From JANWHZ01 sp035545555 (GTDB lineage Bacteria > Patescibacteriota > Saccharimonadia > Saccharimonadales > UBA4665): a DNA stretch of 6,263 nt. The notes below the pieces were generated by a model. That model had not been told where the DNA came from, made no database searches, and saw only the letters and a program-made list of their open reading frames with translations. Where the stretch lies: positions 1 to 6,263 of the forward strand of contig DASZYD010000031.1 in the NCBI GenBank assembly GCA_035545555.1, read 5' to 3'. This document shows, one piece after another, positions 1 through 4,782 of the stretch. The translations under genes were made by a program, and so were the position numbers. Within the stretch, counting starts at the first letter, position 1. Each line of letters starts with the position of its first letter.

Positions 1-48
1 AAGACAAGGACGAAATTATTCGGTAAGCGGCCGGCTGCGCTGCGGCCG

Positions 49-684
49 GTGCCGGCCGGTGCCACTGACGATGAGAGAATAGTAGAGATACGCTTCAGTT
101 TGCCGTCACTGCCACGGGTACGATTCATACACCTCGCCCGGTACCTCCGGCCAAAACGAACCCGCAGATGGGCTATAGGCACAGCAGTCGGTGCGCTCTT
201 GCTCATCAGTCTGGGCGGCTACCACATATGGAGCAGCCATGCCAGCCATTCGACCGGTAGCGCGACCGGGGCCAGCACGAATGGCCAGCCGCCAAAACTC
301 ACCAAGGGTACGCCGCCATATCACACTATGTTGCCCGCCGGCAAGACGATTGAACAGTTAGGCGGCTGGACGCGCATTAGCCCGCCCGACCGTGACCCCG
401 CGTATGCCTACGTTGATCATATCGGTGCCGTGCAGGTCGACGTGAGCGAGCAGCCGCTGCCGGCAAACTTCGAGCATGACACAGCAAGCCAGATCGCACA
501 GCTGGCAGCCGGTTTTAACGCGACCGATACGTTGACGGCAGGCAGCCTTGTAGCCTACATCGGCACTTCGGCCAAGGGCCCACAGTCTGTCATCTTCGCG
601 AAGGGCAACTTGCTCATCCTCATCAAATCCGGGGCCGTGGTTCCAAATGACCAATGGGCCGCCTATCTTGAGTCGCTCCGGTAG
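49..684 (+). CDS. Single-pass membrane protein with exported domain, unknown function; start uncertain, possibly 5'-partial
   Basis: Function not recognised. From the GTG at 49 the product is 211 aa. A basic cytoplasmic N-terminus (about residues 20-41, rich in R and K) precedes one hydrophobic segment (about 42-58). A Ser/Thr/Gly-rich linker (about 62-80) follows, then a compact exported domain of about 115 residues beginning near GKTIEQLGGW and containing YIGTSAKGPQSVIF. The topology is therefore N-in with the C-terminal domain outside the membrane. The look of this domain recalls small hypothetical membrane proteins of Saccharibacteria; that is memory, not a search. The GTG has no Shine-Dalgarno sequence, only GC-rich sequence before it, and the same frame stays open to the left edge, so the true start may lie outside the window. 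It ends 3 nt from the stop of the convergent gene at 688, which also has a membrane anchor. Confidence 0.7.
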   Translation: MPAGATDDERIVEIRFSLPSLPRVRFIHLARYLRPKRTRRWAIGTAVGALLLISLGGYHIWSSHASHSTGSATGASTNGQPPKLTKGTPPYHTMLPAGKTIEQLGGWTRISPPDRDPAYAYVDHIGAVQVDVSEQPLPANFEHDTASQIAQLAAGFNATDTLTAGSLVAYIGTSAKGPQSVIFAKGNLLILIKSGAVVPNDQWAAYLESLR

Positions 685-687
685 TGC

Positions 688-1194
688 CTAGCCCGCCACT
701 GCCAGATCGCCACGCACGACTGCGGCGCGGCCGTGGTAGGTGCACGTGACCTGCACCGGCCACCTGCCGGCAGGAGCCGACATATCCACCGTCCACGTCC
801 AGCTGACTGTGCCATATGCATCCGCCTGTTGCTCATCGAGACCGGCGGCGTGGCTTGGCGCACCGTTATATGTAGCCGTAATCGTACAAGTCGAGCCGGG
901 ATTCGTCCGAGCCGTCAATGAGGCCACGGAACCGGCAGCGACTGGTGACGTCAACACCTCAATCGCCACCCCTTCGGCTGCATCCAGCGGCGGCTGTACC
1001 GGTTTGACGACACCTGCGTTCTCTGAATCGGCTACCGGCATCGACTGGGGCTGATTTCTTACCGCTGACGACCGGTCGGTCAGATATACATACAACACGC
1101 CTGCCACCACGGCAAGCAAACACAGCAGCACAGCACTGAGTATGATACTACGCACATGCCGCCCTATGCCCCCGCTTCTGTCCATTCGCTTCAT
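688..1194 (-). CDS. Single-pass membrane-anchored protein with Ig-like exported domain, unknown function
   Basis: 168 aa. A short basic N-terminus (MKRMDRSGGIGRHVR) is followed by one strong hydrophobic helix (about 16-38), a Pro/Ser/Gln-rich linker (about 40-75) and a C-terminal beta-rich domain (about 76-168). The pattern PGSTCTITATYNG, then GTVSWTWTV, then WPVQVTCTY resembles a small bacterial Ig-like or fibronectin-like fold. Its two cysteines, one in STCTI and one in VTCTY, are placed to form a disulfide outside the membrane (inference). No catalytic motif is visible. There is no Shine-Dalgarno before either the first ATG or the ATG three codons later. The first ATG lies only 13 nt after the CCA end of tRNA-Pro on the same strand, so the message may arise by tRNA 3' processing of a longer transcript. 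The 3' end converges on the gene at 49-684. Function is unknown. Confidence 0.7.
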   Translation of the reverse strand: MKRMDRSGGIGRHVRSIILSAVLLCLLAVVAGVLYVYLTDRSSAVRNQPQSMPVADSENAGVVKPVQPPLDAAEGVAIEVLTSPVAAGSVASLTARTNPGSTCTITATYNGAPSHAAGLDEQQADAYGTVSWTWTVDMSAPAGRWPVQVTCTYHGRAAVVRGDLAVAG

Positions 1195-1207
1195 ATATAA
1201 AAGGATG

Positions 1208-1284
1208 TGGTCGGGGTGACAGGACTTGAACCTGCGACCTCACGGCCCCCAGCCGTACGCGCTAGCCACCTGCGCTACACCCCG
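1208..1284 (-). tRNA. tRNA-Pro (anticodon GGG), CCA encoded
   Basis: Reading the minus strand from 1284, a full 77-nt cloverleaf can be drawn. The acceptor stem is CGGGGTG with CACCCCG (7 bp), followed by discriminator A and a genomic CCA (1208-1210). The D stem is GCGC/GCGC. The anticodon stem is TACGG/CCGTG with one G-T pair, and its loop CTGGGGG gives anticodon GGG, reading CCC proline codons. The T stem is GCAGG/CCTGT with loop TTCAAGT. The C1-G72 pair and G-rich acceptor are typical of bacterial tRNA-Pro. No separate promoter is obvious in the 51 nt between it and the structured RNA upstream, so co-transcription from the TATAAT at 1475-1480 is plausible. Confidence 0.96.
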
Positions 1285-1335
1285 ACGTCCTACGCTTTCG
1301 CCTTACCCATATGGCTAATAACGTGTAGAGAAACA

Positions 1336-1469
1336 GTGTGGTCGGCCATCGGCGCGATTAACCTGCGTTGTCCCAGGTGGGTGCTCTCGAGGCGTCGGCC
1401 ACAGCCTACACCATTGAGCTCCCTATGATTACTTGTTCAGGTAATCATATGCCTGACGGCTGACCACAC
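1336..1469 (-). ncRNA. Candidate structured non-coding RNA, about 134 nt, possibly 6S-like
   Basis: The intergenic sequence folds (by eye) into a closed RNA. Its ends pair: GUGUGGUC (1462-1469) with GACCACAC (1336-1343), then an A-C mismatch, then GCCGUC (1455-1460) with GAUGGC (1345-1350), giving 14 bp. Inside are a 9-bp hairpin (1441-1449 with 1424-1432, loop of 8), a weaker central AGGC/GCCU hairpin, and a 5-bp hairpin ACCUG/CAGGU (1374-1378 with 1361-1365). A long closing stem, an opened middle with side hairpins on both strands and a terminal stem recall 6S RNA, but the length is short and no conserved 6S sequence is recognised. It lacks SRP RNA, tmRNA and RNase P signatures. A TATAAT box sits 5 nt before the first paired base. 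After the closing stem comes UGUUUCUCU, a poor terminator, so readthrough into tRNA-Pro is possible. That it is a real RNA is an inference from structure plus promoter. Confidence 0.5.
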
Positions 1470-1474
1470 AGCGT

Positions 1475-1480
1475 ATTATA
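1475..1480 (-). promoter_or_regulatory. -10 box (TATAAT) for the structured RNA / tRNA-Pro unit
   Basis: A perfect TATAAT on the minus strand, with a 5-nt discriminator (ACGCT) before the G that opens the closing stem of the RNA. No good TTGACA match lies at 16-18 nt spacing, and there is no TGn extension. The box sits only about 20 nt downstream of the M50 stop codon, so it separates this unit from the protease gene. Confidence 0.55.
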
Positions 1481-1499
1481 CCCCATCCGGACAGATCAG

Positions 1500-2120
1500 C
1501 TACCAGCCGAGCAGCACGCGCAGGATCGTCTCATTAATAGTGGTGAGCACGCCAGCAAACCCGCCAAGAAATGCCAGACCAAAGACCAAGATCAATCCGA
1601 CCTGTTCGAGCTGCCGCATAAACTGCTGGACCGGCTCGGGTGCGAACGCATAAAGCACCCGCGAGCCGTCCAGCGGCGGGATAGGTATCATGTTGAATAC
1701 AAACAGCGCTATGTTGAGGCTTACGAACAGGTACAGCGCCTCGGCGATAGCCCCGCTTACACCAGCCACGCGCAAGAGCAGTGCGGCAATTGCCGCCAAT
1801 ACCAAGTTGGACACGGGACCGGCCAGCGCGATGAGCGCCGCGCCAAACTCATCGAACCGCACCCGCGTTGGGTTGAACGGGACCGGCCGCGCGGCCAACA
1901 CCGGCGCCTGGAAGACGACCAGGGTAATGATCGGCAGCGCGACAGTCATGAACGGATCAATATGACGCAACGGGTTCAGGCTCACCCGCCCCTGCTCGGC
2001 GGCGGTCGTATCACCCAGCAGCAAGCCAACATAGGCATGCATCGCTTCGTGCACGGTCATGGCAACAAGCATAGACACGACCAAGACACCGATGTCGAAA
2101 AGGGTGAATCCAAAAATCAT
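1500..2120 (-). CDS. Site-2-protease-like M50 family intramembrane metallopeptidase
   Basis: 206 aa, the compact form of family M50 without a PDZ domain. These enzymes cut substrate helices inside the membrane using zinc. Seen here: a first hydrophobic helix carrying the HExxH motif as HEAMH (H24, E25, H28); a G-D turn and a conserved loop with Q43, N49 and P50; a hydrophobic hairpin at about 58-80; the GPVSN motif at 101-105 that packs near the active site; and a helix with NMIPIPPLDG (N143 to G152), in which D151 is the third metal ligand. A last hydrophobic helix lies at about 173-195. All catalytic residues are present, so it should be active. Substrate is unknown; with no anti-sigma factor beside it, a role in regulated proteolysis cannot be argued from context. 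The frame hits a TAG seven codons upstream of this ATG, so the start is firm. It was divergent from rpmB before an IS element separated them. Confidence 0.93.
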   Translation of the reverse strand: MIFGFTLFDIGVLVVSMLVAMTVHEAMHAYVGLLLGDTTAAEQGRVSLNPLRHIDPFMTVALPIITLVVFQAPVLAARPVPFNPTRVRFDEFGAALIALAGPVSNLVLAAIAALLLRVAGVSGAIAEALYLFVSLNIALFVFNMIPIPPLDGSRVLYAFAPEPVQQFMRQLEQVGLILVFGLAFLGGFAGVLTTINETILRVLLGW

Positions 2121-2130
2121 ATCTTTTCTT

Positions 2131-2136
2131 AGTATA
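2131..2136 (-). promoter_or_regulatory. Possible -10 box (TATACT) for the M50 gene
   Basis: TATACT on the minus strand lies 10 nt before the M50 ATG, which would give a leader of only about 3-5 nt. The bases between (AAGAAAAGAT) are purine-rich but not a clear Shine-Dalgarno. No convincing -35 box is seen. Very short leaders would agree with the leaderless arrangement at 4750, but the match is weak. Confidence 0.3.
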
Positions 2137-2202
2137 TCCTACAGGCGCCAGTTGCAGTATGCGGAAATACGGGCGAGGCTTCTTGAGCAGCAAGCCACAG
2201 CT

Positions 2203-2209
2203 GCGGGAT
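2203..2209. repeat. Target site duplication, left copy (GCGGGAT)
   Basis: GCGGGAT lies beside the left inverted repeat of the IS and recurs immediately after the right inverted repeat (3194-3200). One extra base (C at 2210) separates it from the left repeat. The duplication may therefore be 8 bp with a final C/T difference, or 7 bp with the IS one base longer on the left. Confidence 0.75.
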
Positions 2210-2210
2210 C

Positions 2211-2239
2211 TTACTCTACCGGATACCTATTGAACACTC
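2211..2239 (+). repeat. IS left terminal inverted repeat (29 bp)
   Basis: Starts TTACTCTACCGGATAC and ends TTGAACACTC. It is the reverse complement of 3165-3193 except at base 17 (C here, T in the right copy). Its outer TACTCTA (2212-2218) is also complementary to TAGAGTA at 2248-2254, just upstream of the transposase start, which allows a hairpin in transcripts entering from outside. Confidence 0.95.
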
Positions 2240-2262
2240 CGCTAAGATAGAGTAGGGCCATC

Positions 2263-3177
2263 ATGCGGGTAGACCCGTCGCTCATCATTCGAACACTGCT
2301 CAAGAACAACGGTCGGGTTAGACAGACTGCCAGAGAACTCGGCATTAGTCCGGCAACGGTGCTCAATTGGCGAAGACGGGCCAGAAGTGGCAATAGCAGC
2401 CTGCGGCACATGGCCGTTACCGTCAAACGGCGTTCTACTCGTCCAAAGACCTTACGCACCACCAGCCTGCCAACTGACACCCAGCATATGCTGTTGTGGT
2501 CACGCCGAGAGTACGGGTTTGGTGCCCAGAAGCTGCAAGCGCTGACGGGAGTCCCTGTACACTACAGCGCCATCCATCGTCTCCTCAAAGCCAAAGGACT
2601 AACGGCACCAGGCAAAGACTACCGTCGGCCTCGGTACCAGGAGACCACGCATATGTATCTCAAGAACGTAAACCAGCCAGGCAAGCTCCAAATGGACGTT
2701 AAGTACGTCACCCCTGAGCTATCTGGCCTGGTGCATACAGCCTACCTGTATGCCGTCATCGACATCTGGTCACGGTGGAAGCAGGGTGTGATCCTGCCGC
2801 TGCTCGACCAGGGTCTAGCTGTTGAGGCGCTCAGGACACTGCAACCATACCTGCCCTTCCAGGCAGACTTCATCCAGACCGACAACGGATTGGAGTTCCA
2901 GGAACGCTTCCATGCCTACACAACCAGTCTTGGCTGGCAGCACCACTACATCCACAAGAGCAGCCCGAATGAGAACGCGGTCATTGAACGGAGCTTCAGG
3001 ACTGATGAGGAAGAGTTCTTCTGGCGCATCGATGCACCACCAGAGGACCTGTTCGAGCTAAACATGCTCTACCAGAGTTACCTCCAGTACTACGATGAGG
3101 TCAGGCCACATCTGGGTTTAGGACTGAAGACACCGAAACAGAAGCTCGCTTCATTCAGCAATGAGAGTGTTCAATAA
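2263..3177 (+). CDS. DDE transposase, IS481-like, with rve integrase core
   Basis: 304 aa. Residues about 16-40 form a helix-turn-helix (QTARELGISPATVLNWRRR) that should bind the IS ends. Residues about 80-125 are a second HTH-like, basic region. The catalytic RNase H-like core spans about 140-260 and has the full triad: D145 in MDVKY, D207 in TDNGLEF and E242 in NAVIERSF, with 34 residues between D207 and E242 as expected for a DDE(35) enzyme. The C-terminal YYDEVRPHLGLGLKTP motif (about 286-300) is typical of rve transposases. The ATG at 2263 is preceded by AGGG eight bases upstream. The stop codon lies inside the right inverted repeat. There are no frameshifts or internal stops, so it should be functional. 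No clear internal promoter was found. Confidence 0.96.
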   Translation: MRVDPSLIIRTLLKNNGRVRQTARELGISPATVLNWRRRARSGNSSLRHMAVTVKRRSTRPKTLRTTSLPTDTQHMLLWSRREYGFGAQKLQALTGVPVHYSAIHRLLKAKGLTAPGKDYRRPRYQETTHMYLKNVNQPGKLQMDVKYVTPELSGLVHTAYLYAVIDIWSRWKQGVILPLLDQGLAVEALRTLQPYLPFQADFIQTDNGLEFQERFHAYTTSLGWQHHYIHKSSPNENAVIERSFRTDEEEFFWRIDAPPEDLFELNMLYQSYLQYYDEVRPHLGLGLKTPKQKLASFSNESVQ

Positions 3178-3193
3178 GTATCCGGTAGAGTAA
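3165..3193 (-). repeat. IS right terminal inverted repeat (29 bp)
   Basis: Reverse complement of the left repeat with a single difference. The last codons and the TAA of the transposase overlap its inner part (3165-3177). It ends directly against the GCGGGAT duplication. Confidence 0.95.
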
Positions 3194-3200
3194 GCGGGAT
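3194..3200. repeat. Target site duplication, right copy (GCGGGAT)
   Basis: Second copy of the heptamer at 2203-2209, directly adjoining the right inverted repeat. The next base begins the rpmB -35 box, so the duplication marks the pre-insertion sequence just upstream of that promoter. Confidence 0.75.
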
Positions 3201-3229
3201 TTGACTTACGGCCGGCAAAACGGTACAAT
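3201..3229 (+). promoter_or_regulatory. rpmB promoter (TTGACT, 17 bp, TACAAT)
   Basis: A near-consensus housekeeping promoter: -35 TTGACT at 3201-3206, an exactly 17-bp spacer, and -10 TACAAT at 3224-3229. It implies a start near 3236 and a leader of about 30 nt that includes the AGGGA ribosome-binding site at 3255-3259. The IS ends one duplication-length upstream, so the native bases above -35 have been replaced by IS sequence. Confidence 0.85.
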
Positions 3230-3265
3230 AACACCTTAGAATTGTAACGTCATAAGGGACGAATT

Positions 3266-3463
3266 ATGCAAAAGTGTGACATCACCGGCAAAGGCAAGCA
3301 GTATGGCAACAATGTCAGCTTCTCACAGCGCCACACCAAAAAGGTCTGGAAGCCGAACCTGCAGGCCAAGACCATTATGGTCGACGGCAGGCCAGTGCGT
3401 CTCCAGCTCAGTACGCAGGCCATCCGCACGCTGAAGAAAAAAGGGTTTCTGGCAGCCAAATAG
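3266..3463 (+). CDS. rpmB: 50S ribosomal protein bL28
   Basis: 65 aa, typical length for the short bacterial bL28, a structural protein of the large ribosomal subunit. Recognisable landmarks are the start MQKCDITGKGKQYGNNVSFS (family pattern C-x-TGK...GN-VSHS), the basic stretch RHTKKVWKPNLQ, and the C-terminal STQAIRTLKKKGF matching the family's ST-ALRTL-K-KG. Only one cysteine (C4) remains of the zinc-type CxxC seen in some homologues. AGGGA lies 6 nt before the ATG. It is a single-gene transcript: its own near-consensus promoter stands upstream and a strong hairpin terminator starts 7 nt after the stop. The sequence is intact despite the neighbouring IS insertion. Confidence 0.97.
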   Translation: MQKCDITGKGKQYGNNVSFSQRHTKKVWKPNLQAKTIMVDGRPVRLQLSTQAIRTLKKKGFLAAK

Positions 3464-3469
3464 CCCAAA

Positions 3470-3519
3470 CGGGCATACCAAAAACTCCGGCGACAACGCC
3501 GGAGTTTTTGGTATGCCCG
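3470..3519. terminator. Bidirectional intrinsic terminator, perfect 23-bp inverted repeat
   Basis: Two 23-nt arms (3470-3492 and 3497-3519) are perfectly complementary around an ACAA loop. The inner stem CTCCGGCG/CGCCGGAG is followed by TTTTTGG on the plus strand and, by symmetry, on the minus strand. It lies between convergent rpmB (stop 3463) and the MBL-fold gene (stop 3528) and should end transcription from both sides. The outer 15 bp, which extend past the U-tract, are more than a terminator needs. Confidence 0.93.
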
Positions 3520-3527
3520 CATCTGTT

Positions 3528-4154
3528 TTAGCTGCGGGTCAGCACAATAAGCTGCGTGGTGTCGGCTGCATCGGCCCGCTTGAAGCGCAGTTTTGCCGTC
3601 GTGTCCTTTGGCTCCATGGCCAGATTCTTCAGTACAGTTTCCAGCGGCTGCTGGACGACCGGGTACCGTATAGCCGCGTCAGCATAATGGGTCGGCACGA
3701 CGATCTTCGGCTCAATCTTGCGGATCAGTTGTAGCGCGCCACCGGCGTCGAGCGTGTAGCCGTTGCCGCCAACCGGCACAAACAGCACATCAATCATACC
3801 GATAGCTTCCAGCTGGTCATCATTCAGGTCGGGATTGATATGCCCCACAGAGAGATACGTCGCATCGTCAGTCATAATCTTATATATCGTGGCGCGCTTG
3901 GTGCCCGGGTCATCAGTATGCGCCTGCGCCGCAATACCTACGATTGAGAGGTTTGAGACCTCATACTCCCCCGGCCCGTCGATGACCAGCCGAGCGGCTG
4001 CATGCACTATATCGTGCGGCCCCGTAAAGGCAGCGATGTCGCCCGCTTTGGCAACGCTCTTAAGTCCGAGCGCTGCCAGCGTATCGTCAATGACCAGACG
4101 CGCATCCTTATTGGAAAGCACCAGACAGTTGGCGCCGTAATATTGCAGATCCAT
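3528..4154 (-). CDS. Metallo-beta-lactamase-fold protein lacking the HxHxDH motif
   Basis: 208 aa, resembling the UlaG-like branch of the metallo-beta-lactamase superfamily. Visible landmarks: an N-terminal beta strand start MDLQYYGANCLVL; DGPGEYEV (59-66); H105 in SVGH; a VDVLFVPVGG-type strand (121-130) leading to D136 in YTLDA; and H156 in VVPTHYAD. These match the later metal ligands of the fold. The first zinc motif HxHxDH is missing; its place (about 43-52) reads FTGPHDIVHA. Normal dinuclear hydrolase chemistry is therefore doubtful, and a one-metal enzyme or a binding protein is possible. I recall similar motif-poor proteins in Saccharibacteria, which would make this a family trait, not decay. 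Translation is coupled to the gene upstream: stop and start share a base (TAATG), and AGGAGG sits 7 nt before the ATG. Cytoplasmic; substrate unknown. Confidence 0.88.
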   Translation of the reverse strand: MDLQYYGANCLVLSNKDARLVIDDTLAALGLKSVAKAGDIAAFTGPHDIVHAAARLVIDGPGEYEVSNLSIVGIAAQAHTDDPGTKRATIYKIMTDDATYLSVGHINPDLNDDQLEAIGMIDVLFVPVGGNGYTLDAGGALQLIRKIEPKIVVPTHYADAAIRYPVVQQPLETVLKNLAMEPKDTTAKLRFKRADAADTTQLIVLTRS

Positions 4155-4750
4155 TAGGTTTCCTCCTCTTCAAGTACCCCATGCATATCAATCACAACCT
4201 GTTTCTTAGCTGTAAGCACATCGCCGATAAAGCGGTCTCTGATCTGGCGGCGGTATTGAAAATCGTCCGGGGTCATCACGGTATACCGGAGCTGTTTATT
4301 CTCTTTTTTCTCCAATTCAGCGACAAACTTCTGTACCGCGTTGGCGTTCGTGTGGCCGACGATCAACACATCGACACCCGCGCGTTCGTCGCGTGTGAAT
4401 TGGCCCGTGTATAGCAATAGTTCAATGTTGCCAAGCGCCTTGAGCTCCTCATCCTGTTTCGTCGCTTTGGCGGCCGTTTTGGTACCATGTACGCCCGCGC
4501 CGCCAAAAATCATGCGCAAGGGTTCGTAGAACTCATACGACTGGTTCACCTCATAGTACAACCGGTTGTTCGTCGTATCAGAGATGATAATACCAATGTT
4601 CAACAGGTTGGATAATTCACGCCGGACAGAGTTAATCTGCTCGTCCACCTTACGCGTAATTTCGCGCACATAAAATGAGCGGTTTGGGTTACTAAGGAAT
4701 AATTGCAGCAGTTTGACTCTCGTTTTTGAGCCGAGTAATTGTTCGATCAT
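4154..4750 (-). CDS. Winged-helix DNA-binding protein fused to a degenerate nucleotidyltransferase-like domain
   Basis: 198 aa. Residues about 5-70 form an ArsR/MarR-type winged helix (LLGSKTRVKLLQLFL, then FYVREITRKV with the recognition helix near INSVRRELSNLLNIGII, then a wing with NRLYYEVN). A Lys/Ala-rich linker follows (about 84-102). The second domain (about 108-190) has the pattern LLYTGQFTRDERAGVDVLIVG, which aligns in style with GSxxRG...DSDIDLLVV of MNT-type nucleotidyltransferases. The Gly-Ser start is altered and only one of the two metal-binding Asp residues survives, so catalysis is unlikely and ligand sensing is more plausible (inference). The likely job is a transcription regulator in the cytoplasm. 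It is followed without a gap by the MBL-fold gene and preceded by its own -10 box placed for a leaderless message. Paired GTAGAAC repeats upstream could be its operator. Confidence 0.82.
   Translation of the reverse strand: MIEQLLGSKTRVKLLQLFLSNPNRSFYVREITRKVDEQINSVRRELSNLLNIGIIISDTTNNRLYYEVNQSYEFYEPLRMIFGGAGVHGTKTAAKATKQDEELKALGNIELLLYTGQFTRDERAGVDVLIVGHTNANAVQKFVAELEKKENKQLRYTVMTPDDFQYRRQIRDRFIGDVLTAKKQVVIDMHGVLEEEET
4162..4167 (-). promoter_or_regulatory. Strong ribosome-binding site (AGGAGG) for the MBL-fold gene
   Basis: AGGAGG on the minus strand lies inside the last codons (the Glu-rich tail) of the winged-helix gene, 7 nt before the MBL ATG. It fixes that start and permits reinitiation at the TAATG junction. 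Confidence 0.85.
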
Positions 4751-4756
4751 ACGGCT

Positions 4757-4762
4757 ATTGTA
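4757..4762 (-). promoter_or_regulatory. -10 box (TACAAT) placed for a leaderless transcript
   Basis: TACAAT on the minus strand is followed by exactly six bases (AGCCGT) and then the ATG of the winged-helix gene, so the A of ATG is the expected first transcribed base. No Shine-Dalgarno precedes the ATG. The -35 position at 17-bp spacing reads TAGAAC, a weak match. The box is the same hexamer as the rpmB -10. Confidence 0.55.
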
Positions 4763-4782
4763 CCGCGTTCTACCGCTGTGTT

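Larger units (their letters stand above)
2211..3193 (+). mobile_element. Complete insertion sequence, IS481-like, about 983 bp
   Basis: The element is bounded by 29-bp inverted repeats matching at 28 of 29 positions, flanked by a GCGGGAT duplication, and filled by one intact DDE transposase gene. It therefore looks whole and recently active. The single unfused 304-aa transposase with an N-terminal helix-turn-helix and rve-type core resembles family IS481 rather than two-frame IS3. However, the ends begin TTACTC instead of the usual TG, so the family call is tentative. No passenger gene is carried. It lies between the divergent M50 and rpmB genes and disrupts neither reading frame. Confidence 0.93.

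Noticed and set aside
3..26. Short tail of a possible upstream gene in frame 3 (reads DKDEIIR then TAA).
   Set aside because: Only seven residues are visible before the stop. It is plausible as a C-terminus, but there is not enough to support a call, and the alternative reading (frame 1 open into the 49-684 gene) is equally possible.
27..64. GC-rich block with three GGCCGG copies that could form a hairpin.
   Set aside because: No U-run follows, and the repeats are explained by GC-rich sequence. Termination or regulation cannot be argued.
739..757. GGTGCA...TGCACC inverted repeat as a terminator for the 49-684 gene.
   Set aside because: It lies inside the opposing gene's coding sequence, the stem is only 6 bp and no T-tract follows.
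1207..1428. Open frame on the plus strand opposite the tRNA and structured RNA.
   Set aside because: It is antisense to a clear tRNA-Pro. The first residues are simply the tRNA read backwards, a well-known false ORF (VGVTGLEPATSRP style), and it has no ribosome-binding site.
1424..1449. The 9-bp hairpin as a transcription terminator after the M50 gene.
   Set aside because: The stem is AT-rich, is followed by GGGAGC and not by U residues, and fits better as part of the closed RNA fold.
2211..3193. Outward-facing promoter in the IS left end driving the M50 gene.
   Set aside because: The best outward hexamers (TTCAAT and TAAGAT) have a 15-bp spacer, and the M50 gene has a closer candidate -10 at 2131-2136.
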